From Myxococcales bacterium (GTDB taxonomy: Bacteria; Myxococcota_A; Polyangia; Polyangiales; Ga0077539): a stretch of 64,000 nucleotides of DNA. The stretch lies in the NCBI GenBank assembly GCA_016793325.1, contig JAEUKI010000067.1, positions 150,395 through 214,394 on the forward strand, given 5' to 3'. Under the pieces are notes generated by a model. The model had not been told where the DNA came from. It ran no database searches and saw only the letters and a list, made by a program, of their open reading frames with translations. Made by a program: the position numbers and the translations under genes. Below are positions 1 through 8,038 of the stretch, piece after piece (the stretch's first letter is position 1; each line of letters opens with the position of its first letter).

Positions 1-771
1 TCGAGCGTTCCGAACGAGCCCACCCGAACGAGCGCGAGCCCCGTCGCCGACGCGAGCCAACGCCGCGGCGCCGTGCTGCAAGTCGTGGCCGACGGAAGCG
101 ACCCGCTCGCCAAGCCCTTCGACACCGACCCGCGCACGACGCCCCCGACGACCATCGCGAGCACGACCGAGCCGCGCGCCGAAGCACGGCAACGCGGCGT
201 TCGATGGCCCGTCGCGCTGCTCGCGGGATCGCTCTCGGTCGCGAGCCTCGTCGCGGTCGGGCTCGTCACGTACTCGCGCTCGCAGGGCGCCGCCCTGAAC
301 CGCGAAGTCACGAGCGAGCCACGCGATGTGCCCGACGCACGCAGCGAAGCCGTAGACGCTCAGGCCTCACCCATCGCCACGGAGCGCGCCGACAGCGGCG
401 TCGAGGGCGAGGAGGACAGCGCGAGCACCGGGCGAACGACGCCTCGATTGAATACAATCCCACGCAATCAAAACAACGCGCCCTCGTCGCGAGACGCCGC
501 GGTCGCAGCGCGAACGAGCGCGCCCGACGCCGCGACGCAGAGCGCAGCCAACGCGCAGCCAAACGGCCGCGGGGTGCTCCGCGTGGTGGTGACGCCGTTC
601 GGACAGGTCTCGATCGACAACGGGCCGCTGTCCGAAGAGTTCAACGGGACGCGGGATTTTCCTGTGAGCGCGGGGCCGCATCGCGTGCGAGTGACCGGCG
701 CCGTCGAAGTGACGCAGAACGTGACGATTGTGCCCGGCGAGACGCGCACGCTGCGGTTTCACGGGGAGTGA
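1..771 (+). CDS. C-terminal part of a PEGA-like membrane protein, probably a Ser/Thr kinase tail (5' end outside window)
   Basis: The frame is open from base 1 to a stop at 769-771, so only the last 256 residues are visible. They comprise a Pro/Thr-rich linker, one hydrophobic segment at about residues 67-91, a low-complexity Ala/Ser/Asp stretch, and a C-terminal beta-rich domain of about 65 residues. That last domain (VVVTPFGQVSIDNG, then a final TRTLRFHGE) resembles PEGA domains, which often end bacterial Ser/Thr protein kinases and surface proteins. Kinase identity is inferred from this architecture only, because the catalytic part would lie upstream. It converges on the rhomboid gene. Confidence 0.7.
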   Translation, partial: SSVPNEPTRTSASPVADASQRRGAVLQVVADGSDPLAKPFDTDPRTTPPTTIASTTEPRAEARQRGVRWPVALLAGSLSVASLVAVGLVTYSRSQGAALNREVTSEPRDVPDARSEAVDAQASPIATERADSGVEGEEDSASTGRTTPRLNTIPRNQNNAPSSRDAAVAARTSAPDAATQSAANAQPNGRGVLRVVVTPFGQVSIDNGPLSEEFNGTRDFPVSAGPHRVRVTGAVEVTQNVTIVPGETRTLRFHGE

Positions 772-784
772 GCGCCCTCGCCCT

Positions 785-1441
785 TCACTCCTCGCGGATG
801 CTCTTTCGCAAGAGCCACGCGATCGCGAGGCCCGCGAAGAAGCCGCCGAGGTGCGCTGCGTTGGCCGCGGTTCGTCCGATCGCGACGTTGCGAAACGCCG
901 TGTACGTCGCCACCGCCTGCACGATGAACCAGCCGACGATCGGCATGTACGCCGGCAATCGGTCGACCTTCACGAGGTTGAGCACGGCGATCGGCTCTTT
1001 GGGCTCGAACACCAAGCGCGCGGCCAACACCCCTGCGATCGCAGCGGACGCGCCCACCATCGGAACCGACGCCGCGGGGGTCGTCGCCCACTGCGCGATG
1101 GCCCCGACGAAGCCCGCGGACAAGAACAGCGCCGCGAAGCGCGCCGGACCGAGGACCGCCTCGACGCGGTCGCCGAACACCCAGAGGTACAGCATGTTGA
1201 CCGCGAGGTGCGCGATCGACGTGTGCAGCCACAGCGACGAAATCGCTCGCGCCCACGGACCCAAGGTCTCCGCAGCCTTGTCTACCTGCGACGGAACAAA
1301 CGCCATCGCGTCGAGCCACTCGCGCTGCGTGTACGGGTCACGCGTGCGGTGAAAGGCAAACGCCACGGCGCACAAGAGCAAGATGCTCCATGTGACCCAA
1401 GGGGTCTTGCGTGAGGGGTTTGGCTCCCAGAGAGGGATCAT
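785..1441 (-). CDS. Rhomboid-family intramembrane serine protease
   Basis: This 218-residue polytopic membrane protein would cleave transmembrane helices within the lipid bilayer. The family signature is clear: an HLAVN segment with His78 and Asn82 in the second conserved helix, the nucleophile motif GAS with Ser132, and the partner histidine in AAHLGG (His197). About six hydrophobic helices are present and the length is normal for a minimal bacterial rhomboid. It is the last gene of a minus-strand run, 36 bases after the aminotransferase gene. The substrate is unknown. Confidence 0.88.
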   Translation of the reverse strand: MIPLWEPNPSRKTPWVTWSILLLCAVAFAFHRTRDPYTQREWLDAMAFVPSQVDKAAETLGPWARAISSLWLHTSIAHLAVNMLYLWVFGDRVEAVLGPARFAALFLSAGFVGAIAQWATTPAASVPMVGASAAIAGVLAARLVFEPKEPIAVLNLVKVDRLPAYMPIVGWFIVQAVATYTAFRNVAIGRTAANAAHLGGFFAGLAIAWLLRKSIREE

Positions 1442-1477
1442 CGCGAAACAACCGAAGAAACCACGCTCGGGGGACGA

Positions 1478-2692
1478 TCATTCCTCGCGGGCGAGCAAGG
1501 CGACGAGGGCCGAGGCGAGCTGCGCGTACTGCCCTTCGTGGTTGTACCACTGCGCCGCCACGCGCACGCACCGCAGTCGATCGGGCCCGAAATTGAACAC
1601 CGGCACCTCGATGCGATGCTCTTCGAAGAGCCGCTCGTGCAAAGGATCGAAGGGAAGCGCCCCTGCCTTGGGGCCCTCGCGCCGCGCCGCAGGGAGGCAC
1701 ACGGTCGCGAGCGAGCCGAGCATGGCCTCGGGCGCGGGGGGCTCGACGCCCAGCGCATCACAGAGAATTCGCCGCGCTCGAACAGCGAGAAGATGATTGT
1801 GTGTGCGTACTTCACGGAGGCCTCCGGGCGCGAGGGACTCCATGAAATCAATCGCGCGCGGGATGGTGAGGACGGCGGTGGGATCGAACGTTCCACACCA
1901 GTCGAACTCGAGCCAGAAGCGCGAGCGCCCAGCGCGCGGATCGTTGGCGCCGTGCGAGATCACCACGGGGCGCAGCGACGGTTGCAGGTCGCGGCGCGCG
2001 TGCAAGATCGCCGCGCCCTTCGGCGCGCAGAGCCACTTGTGCGCGTTGCCGGTGTAGTACCCGGCCCCGAGGTCGTCGAGGTCTAGCTCGATCATTCCCG
2101 GGCCGTGCGCGCCGTCGACGAGCGTCTCGACGCCTCGCGCGCGCAGGGCCGCGATGATTTCACGCACAGGAAATACGACCCCCGTCGGCGACGTCACGTG
2201 GTCGATCAGCGCGAGCCTCGTGCGCTCGGTCGTCGCCGCGAGCACGCGCTCGACCACGGTCCCTTCGTCCGCGAGCGGAAACGGAACGTCCGCCACGACG
2301 ACCCTCGCCCCCTGGCGATCGGCCACGAAATGCAGCGCGTTCTTGCAGGCGTTGTACGCGTGGCTCGTCGTGAGCAGCTCGTCTCCCGGGCGCAGCTCGA
2401 GCGACCGGAGCACGGCGTTGACGCCCTCGGTCGCGTTGCGGACGAACACGAGGTCCTCGGGCTTCGCGCGGACCAGCGCCGCGACTCGTTCGCGCGCGTG
2501 GTCGATCTTGCTCTCGAGCGTCCGCGCGAGAAAGTGCACGGGCTCGCGCTCGATCTCTGCTTGCAGCGCGCGCTGGTGCTCGATCACGACGCGGGGACAC
2601 GCGCCGAACGAGCCGTGATTGAGAAACGTCACGCTCGGGTCGAGCGTCCAGAGCGCCGCGCGCGCCGCGACCGAGCTCTCGTGCGCGCTCAT
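1478..2692 (-). CDS. PLP-dependent class V aminotransferase (isopenicillin-N epimerase-like)
   Basis: This 404-residue fold-type I PLP enzyme is related to the isopenicillin N epimerase / cysteine desulfurase branch. An N-terminal FLNHGSFG motif binds cofactor phosphate and substrate, RNATEGVNAV precedes the large domain, VDGAHGPG contains the pyridine-binding Asp (about 193), and GNAHKW contains the Schiff-base lysine (Lys219). Its ATG overlaps the stop of the upstream lipoprotein gene by ATGA, so the two are translationally coupled. The substrate cannot be read from sequence. Racemase, C-S lyase and desulfurase activities are all possible in this family. Confidence 0.88.
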   Translation of the reverse strand: MSAHESSVAARAALWTLDPSVTFLNHGSFGACPRVVIEHQRALQAEIEREPVHFLARTLESKIDHARERVAALVRAKPEDLVFVRNATEGVNAVLRSLELRPGDELLTTSHAYNACKNALHFVADRQGARVVVADVPFPLADEGTVVERVLAATTERTRLALIDHVTSPTGVVFPVREIIAALRARGVETLVDGAHGPGMIELDLDDLGAGYYTGNAHKWLCAPKGAAILHARRDLQPSLRPVVISHGANDPRAGRSRFWLEFDWCGTFDPTAVLTIPRAIDFMESLAPGGLREVRTHNHLLAVRARRILCDALGVEPPAPEAMLGSLATVCLPAARREGPKAGALPFDPLHERLFEEHRIEVPVFNFGPDRLRCVRVAAQWYNHEGQYAQLASALVALLAREE

Positions 2693-3849
2693 GGAAAGCA
2701 GGTCGGCCCGCCGGGGTTTGCCAGCGCGAACGCGCTCACGCTGAGCGCCTTCATCGTGAGGGCTCCGTCGGGCGCCGATTCGAAGAGGGCCGCGCCCCCC
2801 GCGAGCGCGAGAAATCCCAAGCGCCGATCGAACACTTCGCCGTTGGCGTCACACGTCGTGCGCGAGTTGCTCGAGTCCACCTGGCCCATCGCGGTGACGC
2901 GCCCCGCGAGCCACTCGACGCCGAGCTGGAGCCTGCGCATCCGCGCGGCGCACGCGCTCTGCGGAACGGACTTGAGCGTGTCCATGAGCGCGAGGAGCAC
3001 GTTCGCTTGTCGATTGGTGTCGAACCGCCCGTCGACGTCGGCGAACGCTCCGTCGCCGGCCTGGGTCTGCAACGTTCGATCGACGAGCTCGAGGCCCGAG
3101 GCGACCGCGGCGTTGTTTTGCACGAGCGCTCCGCACGCGCCGAGCATGCGCGCCGCCGCCGCGAGCCACCGCGGATCGTTGATGCGATCGATCGAAAACT
3201 GCTGAAAATCGTTGGCCGTCCCGTCGAGCACCGGGATCACGTCCGCGGACGCCGCGGACACCGCCTGCGGAACCGTCGGATCCGCCGTGAACCCGCGCAG
3301 CGCCAGCGCTCCCGCGCACGCCTCGCCGAGGCCGTCGAGCGTCGCGAGGTTGTCCGACCCGCCCACCGACGGCCCCAGCGGCGGAACGAGCGTCGACTCA
3401 CGCGACAGCGACTCGATCCGAGCGCTCAACGTCGTCACGATCTCGCGCGCCCCGAGGGCGTTGTTGGTCGCCGCCGCGAGCCGCGCGTACACGCCTGGAG
3501 AAACGCCGGCCCCCAACGCTCCGGGCATCGTGATGGGCGCGCCGCCGGGCGCCCCCGCGGCGACGATCGGGTCGATCTCCGAGGCAAATCGCAGGACGAG
3601 CGCCTGATCGACCGCGCCCGATGACAGGCTCGCGCACGGAGCGCAGTACGCCACGTTGGGGTCGAGGCCCGAGTCCTCCACGGGCATGGGCGCCGCGCCG
3701 TCGTCCATCGCGCTCGCGTCGGTGGGCGCCTCGCCGTCGGTCACCGTCGAGCTCCCGCACAGCTCGGGCGTCGGTGGGGTCCCAGGCGGGACGCTGGTGC
3801 AGGCGGCGACCGACAAGAGCGCGAAGAGCGCGACAGAGGGGCGAAGCAT
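2689..3849 (-). CDS. Predicted lipoprotein of unknown function
   Basis: The protein has 386 residues from the ATG at 3849; a TTG four codons upstream is the alternative start. A hydrophobic leader ends in a lipobox (SVAAC), then comes a Pro/Thr/Asp-rich linker typical of myxobacterial lipoproteins, then a mostly helical body with several Cys pairs. I recognise no enzyme motif. The stop overlaps the aminotransferase start, so the two are probably co-expressed. The start lies about 95 bases from the divergent HPr gene. Confidence 0.75.
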   Translation of the reverse strand: MLRPSVALFALLSVAACTSVPPGTPPTPELCGSSTVTDGEAPTDASAMDDGAAPMPVEDSGLDPNVAYCAPCASLSSGAVDQALVLRFASEIDPIVAAGAPGGAPITMPGALGAGVSPGVYARLAAATNNALGAREIVTTLSARIESLSRESTLVPPLGPSVGGSDNLATLDGLGEACAGALALRGFTADPTVPQAVSAASADVIPVLDGTANDFQQFSIDRINDPRWLAAAARMLGACGALVQNNAAVASGLELVDRTLQTQAGDGAFADVDGRFDTNRQANVLLALMDTLKSVPQSACAARMRRLQLGVEWLAGRVTAMGQVDSSNSRTTCDANGEVFDRRLGFLALAGGAALFESAPDGALTMKALSVSAFALANPGGPTCFP

Positions 3850-3944
3850 GGTCCGCCGCAAAGATAGCGCATTCGTGGCAGAGGACGGCAGCGTGTCTCG
3901 CAGCGAATGGCGCTACACTCGAAAGGGTCAGCGGAGGTCTCTCT

Positions 3945-4223
3945 TTGTCCGAAGCGAGCGGCACGTTCACTGTCGTCAACGAGCGAGGCATGCACGCGCG
4001 CCCCGCGTCGAAGCTCGTTCGCCTCGCGTCGACGTTCAAGTGCGAGGTCACTGTCGAGAAGGACGGAGAAGTCCGCAACGCCAAGAGCGTGATGGGCGTG
4101 CTCTTGCTCTGCGGCGCCAAGGGGACGGCGCTCACCATCCGCGCCAAGGGCGACGACGCCGACGCGTGCGTAAAGGCCATCGGCGAGCTCATCGCGTCGG
4201 GCTTCGGAGAGGAGCTCTCGTGA
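3945..4223 (+). CDS. ptsH: Phosphocarrier protein HPr
   Basis: HPr relays phosphate from Enzyme I in the phosphotransferase system. The 92-residue protein has the active-site motif RGMHARPASK (His17) and the regulatory-serine region KSVMG (Ser48, equivalent to Ser46 elsewhere). I place the start at TTG 3945 because a perfect GGAGG at 3933-3937 lies 7 bases upstream and the resulting N-terminus fits HPr; no ATG or GTG in this frame fits as well. Its stop overlaps the GTG of ptsI. No EIIA, EIIB or EIIC gene is in the window, so a regulatory role is as likely as sugar uptake. Confidence 0.93.
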   Translation: MSEASGTFTVVNERGMHARPASKLVRLASTFKCEVTVEKDGEVRNAKSVMGVLLLCGAKGTALTIRAKGDDADACVKAIGELIASGFGEELS

Positions 4224-6034
4224 GTCAGGGCGGCGCCGACGAATCGGGACGAAGGCTCGCGCTGTCCGAAGAGCCGCCCGCGCGCCTCGTGGGCGCCGCC
4301 GCCGCGCCCGGCGTCGTGATCGGTCGCGTCGTGATCCTCGATCGACGCAAGGTGCAGGTGCCTCGAAGGCACGTCGAAGAGAGCGAGGTCGAGCAAGAGG
4401 TCTCGCGCCTGCGCGGTGCGATCAACGCGGCGCGCACGCAGCTCGAGGGCATTCGCTCGACGCTCCCGTCCGACGCCAAGGACCACGGGCTCATCCTCGA
4501 TGCGCACTTGCTCATGCTCGACGACGCGCTGCTCGTCGACGAAGCCGAGGCCGCGATCCGCGCCGAGCGCGTCAACGCCGAGTGGGGGCTTCGCAAGAGC
4601 GTCGAGCAGATCAAAGCGCTCTTCGAGCGCGCCGAAGACGACTATTTTCGCGAGCGCCGGAGCGACGTTGATTTCGTGGGCGAGCGCGTGCTCCGTCAGC
4701 TCATGGGCACCGCGCAGGACGTCCCCAAGGCGCGCGGCGACGGAGAGAGCGAGCCGACGGTCCTCGTGGCGCACGAGCTCTCGCCGGCAGACACCGTGAG
4801 CTTGCAGCACAAGGGGTTCGCGGCGTTCGTCACGGACGTGGGGAGCGCGACGTCGCACACGGCGATCATGGCGCGGGCGCTCGGGCTGCCTGCGGTCGTC
4901 GGCGCGCAGGGGGCGACGAAGTTTCTCGCGACCGGGGACAGGGTCATCGTCGATGGGCTCCGCGGGATCGTTCAGCTCCGCCCAAACGCCGAGCAGCTGC
5001 TCGCCGCCGAAGCGCGCCGTCGTCGCTACGCGCAGTTCGTTCGAAGCCTCGACGCCAATCGAGATCAGCCCGCGGCCACCTCCTGCGGGACGCCCATCGC
5101 CCTGCGCGCCAACATCGAGCTGCCCACCGAAGCGCTGCTCGCGCGCGAGCACGGCGCAGACGGCGTCGGGCTGTATCGAACAGAGTTTCTCTACATCGAT
5201 CGAAGGCAGCCCCCGTCGGAAGAAGAGCAGACCGAGGTCTACACCGCGGTGGTGCAAGCGATGGGCGGGCGCCCTGTCACGCTGCGGACGTTCGACATCG
5301 GCGGAGACAAGTTTTCGACGGCCTTTCGCTTGCCGCGCGAGATGAACCCCGCGCTCGGATTGCGCGCGGTTCGCCTCGCGCTTCGCGAGCGAGAGGTGTT
5401 TCGCGCGCAGCTCCGCGCGATGCTCCGCGCGTCCACAGCCGGCCCGGTGCGGATCATGATCCCGATGATCGCCACGGTCGCCGAGCTTCGCGCCGCGCGC
5501 GCCGAGCTCGACGCCGCCCGAGGCGAGCTCGAGGCGAGAGGAACGCGGGTGCCCGACGTCCCCCTCGGGATCATGATCGAGACCCCGAGCGCCGTATTCG
5601 TGGCTGATTTGCTCGCCAAAGAGAGCGCCTTCTTCTCGATCGGGACCAACGACCTCGTCCAGTACGCCCTCGCCATCGACCGCGGAAACGAGCACGTCGC
5701 CTACCTCGCCCGCCCGCTCGATCCAGCGATCTTGCGCGCGATTTCACAAGCCGCCGCCGCCGCGAAACACGCAGGAATTCCCTGCGCGTTGTGCGGCGCG
5801 ATGGCCTCGGACCTCTTGTTCGCGCCGCTGCTCGTCGGCCTCGGCGTCGGCGAGCTCAGCGTCGATCCGCACGCGGTTCCTTCGGTCAAAGCCGCGCTCG
5901 GGCGCGTCTCGCTCCGCGAGGCCCGCGACGTCGCCAGCCGCGCCCTCGTGCTCGCCACCGCGGACGAAGTCGAGCAGCTCGTCCGCGAGAGCTTCACCCA
6001 CAAGCTCTCGGACTTGCTGTCCGCGGGCGAGTGA
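4220..6034 (+). CDS. ptsI: Phosphoenolpyruvate-protein phosphotransferase (Enzyme I)
   Basis: Enzyme I autophosphorylates from PEP and passes phosphate to HPr in the cytoplasm. The 604-residue protein begins at GTG 4220, overlapping the ptsH stop (GTGA), with a purine-rich GGAGAGGAG upstream. Visible parts in order are the N-terminal swivelling/HPr-binding region, the phosphohistidine motif GSATSHTAIMARAL (His near 212), and the C-terminal TIM-barrel PEP-binding part with GVGLYRTEFLY, LRTFDIGGDK, MIPMIATVAE and FFSIGTNDLVQY. It is slightly longer than the usual ~575 residues because of an N-terminal extension. Confidence 0.95.
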   Translation: MSQGGADESGRRLALSEEPPARLVGAAAAPGVVIGRVVILDRRKVQVPRRHVEESEVEQEVSRLRGAINAARTQLEGIRSTLPSDAKDHGLILDAHLLMLDDALLVDEAEAAIRAERVNAEWGLRKSVEQIKALFERAEDDYFRERRSDVDFVGERVLRQLMGTAQDVPKARGDGESEPTVLVAHELSPADTVSLQHKGFAAFVTDVGSATSHTAIMARALGLPAVVGAQGATKFLATGDRVIVDGLRGIVQLRPNAEQLLAAEARRRRYAQFVRSLDANRDQPAATSCGTPIALRANIELPTEALLAREHGADGVGLYRTEFLYIDRRQPPSEEEQTEVYTAVVQAMGGRPVTLRTFDIGGDKFSTAFRLPREMNPALGLRAVRLALREREVFRAQLRAMLRASTAGPVRIMIPMIATVAELRAARAELDAARGELEARGTRVPDVPLGIMIETPSAVFVADLLAKESAFFSIGTNDLVQYALAIDRGNEHVAYLARPLDPAILRAISQAAAAAKHAGIPCALCGAMASDLLFAPLLVGLGVGELSVDPHAVPSVKAALGRVSLREARDVASRALVLATADEVEQLVRESFTHKLSDLLSAGE

Positions 6035-6194
6035 CTCCATTCCCCGTTCTCCCCCACGCAAATCTCACAGCTTGCCATCACCGATCGGTCAGAGGGAAGC
6101 TTTCGCGAGCCTCCCATCGTACACTCGACGTACTCGCTTCGAGGCTCGGCGCACACGCACGAGACCTTCACGCGACTCGAAAGGAGCCTCTCCT

Positions 6195-6413
6195 ATGCGC
6201 GCTCATCGCTTCTCGGCTGTCGCCGCCCTCGCCCTCGGCATCGCTTCGATCACCGGCTGTATCGTCCGTTCGCAGCCCGCGTACTACTACCAGCCCGCCC
6301 CGCGGCCCGTGTACTACGTCCGCCCCGCGCCTCGCGTGTACTACACGCGCCCGGCGGTCGTCGTCGCCCAGCCCGTCGCCCAGCCCGTGACGACCACCGT
6401 CGTCTACCGCTGA
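6195..6413 (+). CDS. Small Tyr/Pro/Val-rich lipoprotein
   Basis: This is a 72-residue protein with an AAGGAG ribosome site at 6181-6186 and an ATG at 6195. The leader ends in a lipobox (SITGC). The mature part is short and repetitive, built from PVYYVRPAPR-like units with many Tyr and Val, as in small outer-membrane lipoproteins of unknown role. It follows ptsI by 160 bases and is followed by the 6.4-6.9 kb palindrome. Confidence 0.72.
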   Translation: MRAHRFSAVAALALGIASITGCIVRSQPAYYYQPAPRPVYYVRPAPRVYYTRPAVVVAQPVAQPVTTTVVYR

Positions 6414-6880
6414 ACAACGCGCGGCGGCCAGCGGACGACGGAGCAGCAGCGAGCGGGGGCGCGGCAGCAAGCAGCCACTCGAGGCGCGGCAGCAAGCGGC
6501 CGCGCACTGTGCTTCGCAGACCCAGTCAGCGAGTCTTCTCGAGCTTGCTCCGCAGGCGTTCTCGCTCGCGCTCGAACTGAGGCACGGGAGTTGTCGCGCG
6601 AGCGTGCTTCGGGTCGCCTGCAAATGTGCAGGTAGAGTTCGAACGACGCTTGTCTCGAAGTTCGAGCGCGAGCGAGAACGCCTGCCGAGATAGATCGCGT
6701 GACGGTGCCTCGTGATGTCTTCGAGGCACAGTGCGCGGCCGCTTGCTGCCGCGCCCCCGCTTGCCGCCGCGCCGTAGCCCGCTTGCCTCCGCCGCCATGG
6801 AGCGCCGCCCCGTGGCGGTCACGGGGTAGAGTCCTCGCTGCGCTGCGACGGGCGTCGCGCGTGGAGTCGATGAAGCTTCG
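6414..6880. other. Gene-free spacer containing a palindromic element
   Basis: No convincing gene is present between the small lipoprotein and the histidine kinase. Most of the stretch is the imperfect palindrome at 6483-6755, plus shorter repeats of GCGCGGCAGCAAGC at 6460-6473 and 6484-6497 and matching inverted sequence beyond 6755. A minus-strand open frame crosses the palindrome, but its product is Arg-rich and follows the repeat, so I do not call it a gene. Confidence 0.7.
6483..6755. repeat. 273-bp imperfect palindrome with two perfect arm blocks
   Basis: The outer arms, 30 bases at 6483-6512 and 6726-6755, are exact reverse complements. The inner arms, 25 bases at 6553-6577 and 6660-6684, are also exact reverse complements. 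The spacers between outer and inner blocks are 40 and 41 bases but have little similarity. The centre carries a small hairpin (CCTGC / GCAGG near 6617-6632). The symmetry suggests a MITE-like or fold-back element. No target-site duplication or transposase was identified. Confidence 0.85.
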
Positions 6881-8005
6881 ATGAACCTCCGTGCGCGGCT
6901 CGTGCTTGCGCTGTGGCTGTGTGTGCTCGTTCCTGTCAGCGGGGTCGCGCTCGGCGCGTGGTGGCTCCTCGCGCGCCCCGGAGCGCACACGACGATCCCC
7001 GCTCACCAAGCGTTCGAGCCGATGATGCTCACGGTCATCGGCGCGCTCTTGCTCGGAGGCGCGGTCGCGACAGCCCTCGCGGTCTTTCTAGCGCCCGCCG
7101 TCGCCAAGCCCATTCGCGCAGCCATGGAGGCCGCCGACCGCATCGCCGCGGGGACCCGCTCGGTGCAGATCGACACCGAAGCGGGCGGGGAAGCAGGGAG
7201 GCTCGTCCAGGCGTTCAATCGCATGGCCCGCGAGCTCGACGCCGCTGAGTCGCGCCTCCGTCGCGCCGAGCGCCTCGCGGCGTGGCGAGACATCGCGCGG
7301 CAGATGGCACACGAAATCAAGAACCCGCTCACGCCCATCCAGATGGCGGTCGAGCTCTTGCGCAAAGCGAAGGCCCGCGACCTCGAGGGCTTCGACGAGC
7401 TCTTCGACGAGCAGACCATGATCGTCCTCGAAGAAGTGGCGCGCCTCCGTCGCCTCGTCGAGAACTTCTCGCGCTTCGCTCGCGCCCCCAAGCCCATGCC
7501 CAACCCGATGGAGGTCTCGGCGCTCGTCGAGCACGTCGTCTCGATGCACGCCCACGGCGAGGCCGAGGTCACCGGCGAGGCCGAGTCGAGCCTCCCTTCG
7601 ATCCGCGCCGATCGCGAGCAGCTGACGCAGGTGCTCGTGAACCTCGTGCAAAACGCGGTGTTTGCCTCGGCGCAGCGCGCGAGCCGCGCCCCTCGCAAGG
7701 GGCCCGCCGCGGTGCACGTGAGCGCGAAGCGCGACGGGGCCCGCGTCGTCATTTCGGTCGAGGACAACGGCGCGGGAATCGATCCCTCCGTGCGCGATCA
7801 GCTCTTCGAGCCGTACGTCACGACCAAGAAGGGACAGGGCGGCACAGGCCTCGGCCTCGCGATCGCGTGGCGCATCGTTCACGAGCACGACGGCGCGCTC
7901 ACCGTCGAGACCTCCCCCGAGGGAACGCGCTTCGACATCACCCTCCCCATCGCCGGCCCCACGCGCAGCGAGAGCAACACGACGACCATCGAACGCCACG
8001 CGTGA
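6881..8005 (+). CDS. Membrane sensor histidine kinase (NtrY-like)
   Basis: This 374-residue sensor kinase has two transmembrane segments at about residues 7-30 and 48-72 with only a short periplasmic loop. A HAMP-like linker to about 125 follows, then a HisKA dimerisation domain with phospho-acceptor His144 (MAHEIKNPLTPIQ), and an HATPase domain with N box (NLVQNAV), G1 box (VEDNGAGID) and G2 box (GGTGLGLAIA). The NPLTPIQ form is typical of the NtrY branch. No response regulator is adjacent, so it is an orphan in this window. The short sensor loop suggests detection of a membrane or intracellular signal. Confidence 0.9.
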   Translation: MNLRARLVLALWLCVLVPVSGVALGAWWLLARPGAHTTIPAHQAFEPMMLTVIGALLLGGAVATALAVFLAPAVAKPIRAAMEAADRIAAGTRSVQIDTEAGGEAGRLVQAFNRMARELDAAESRLRRAERLAAWRDIARQMAHEIKNPLTPIQMAVELLRKAKARDLEGFDELFDEQTMIVLEEVARLRRLVENFSRFARAPKPMPNPMEVSALVEHVVSMHAHGEAEVTGEAESSLPSIRADREQLTQVLVNLVQNAVFASAQRASRAPRKGPAAVHVSAKRDGARVVISVEDNGAGIDPSVRDQLFEPYVTTKKGQGGTGLGLAIAWRIVHEHDGALTVETSPEGTRFDITLPIAGPTRSESNTTTIERHA

Positions 8006-8038
8006 ACGCCACAACGCTCGCGGCGCGCGGCGTCGCGT

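Noticed and set aside
6526..6990. 154-codon minus-strand frame over the palindrome
   Set aside because: The Arg/Ser-rich product mirrors the repeat arms and overlaps the histidine kinase start region.
7088..8014. 308-codon frame antisense to the histidine kinase
   Set aside because: It has no start context or motif. The kinase on the plus strand has all conserved boxes.
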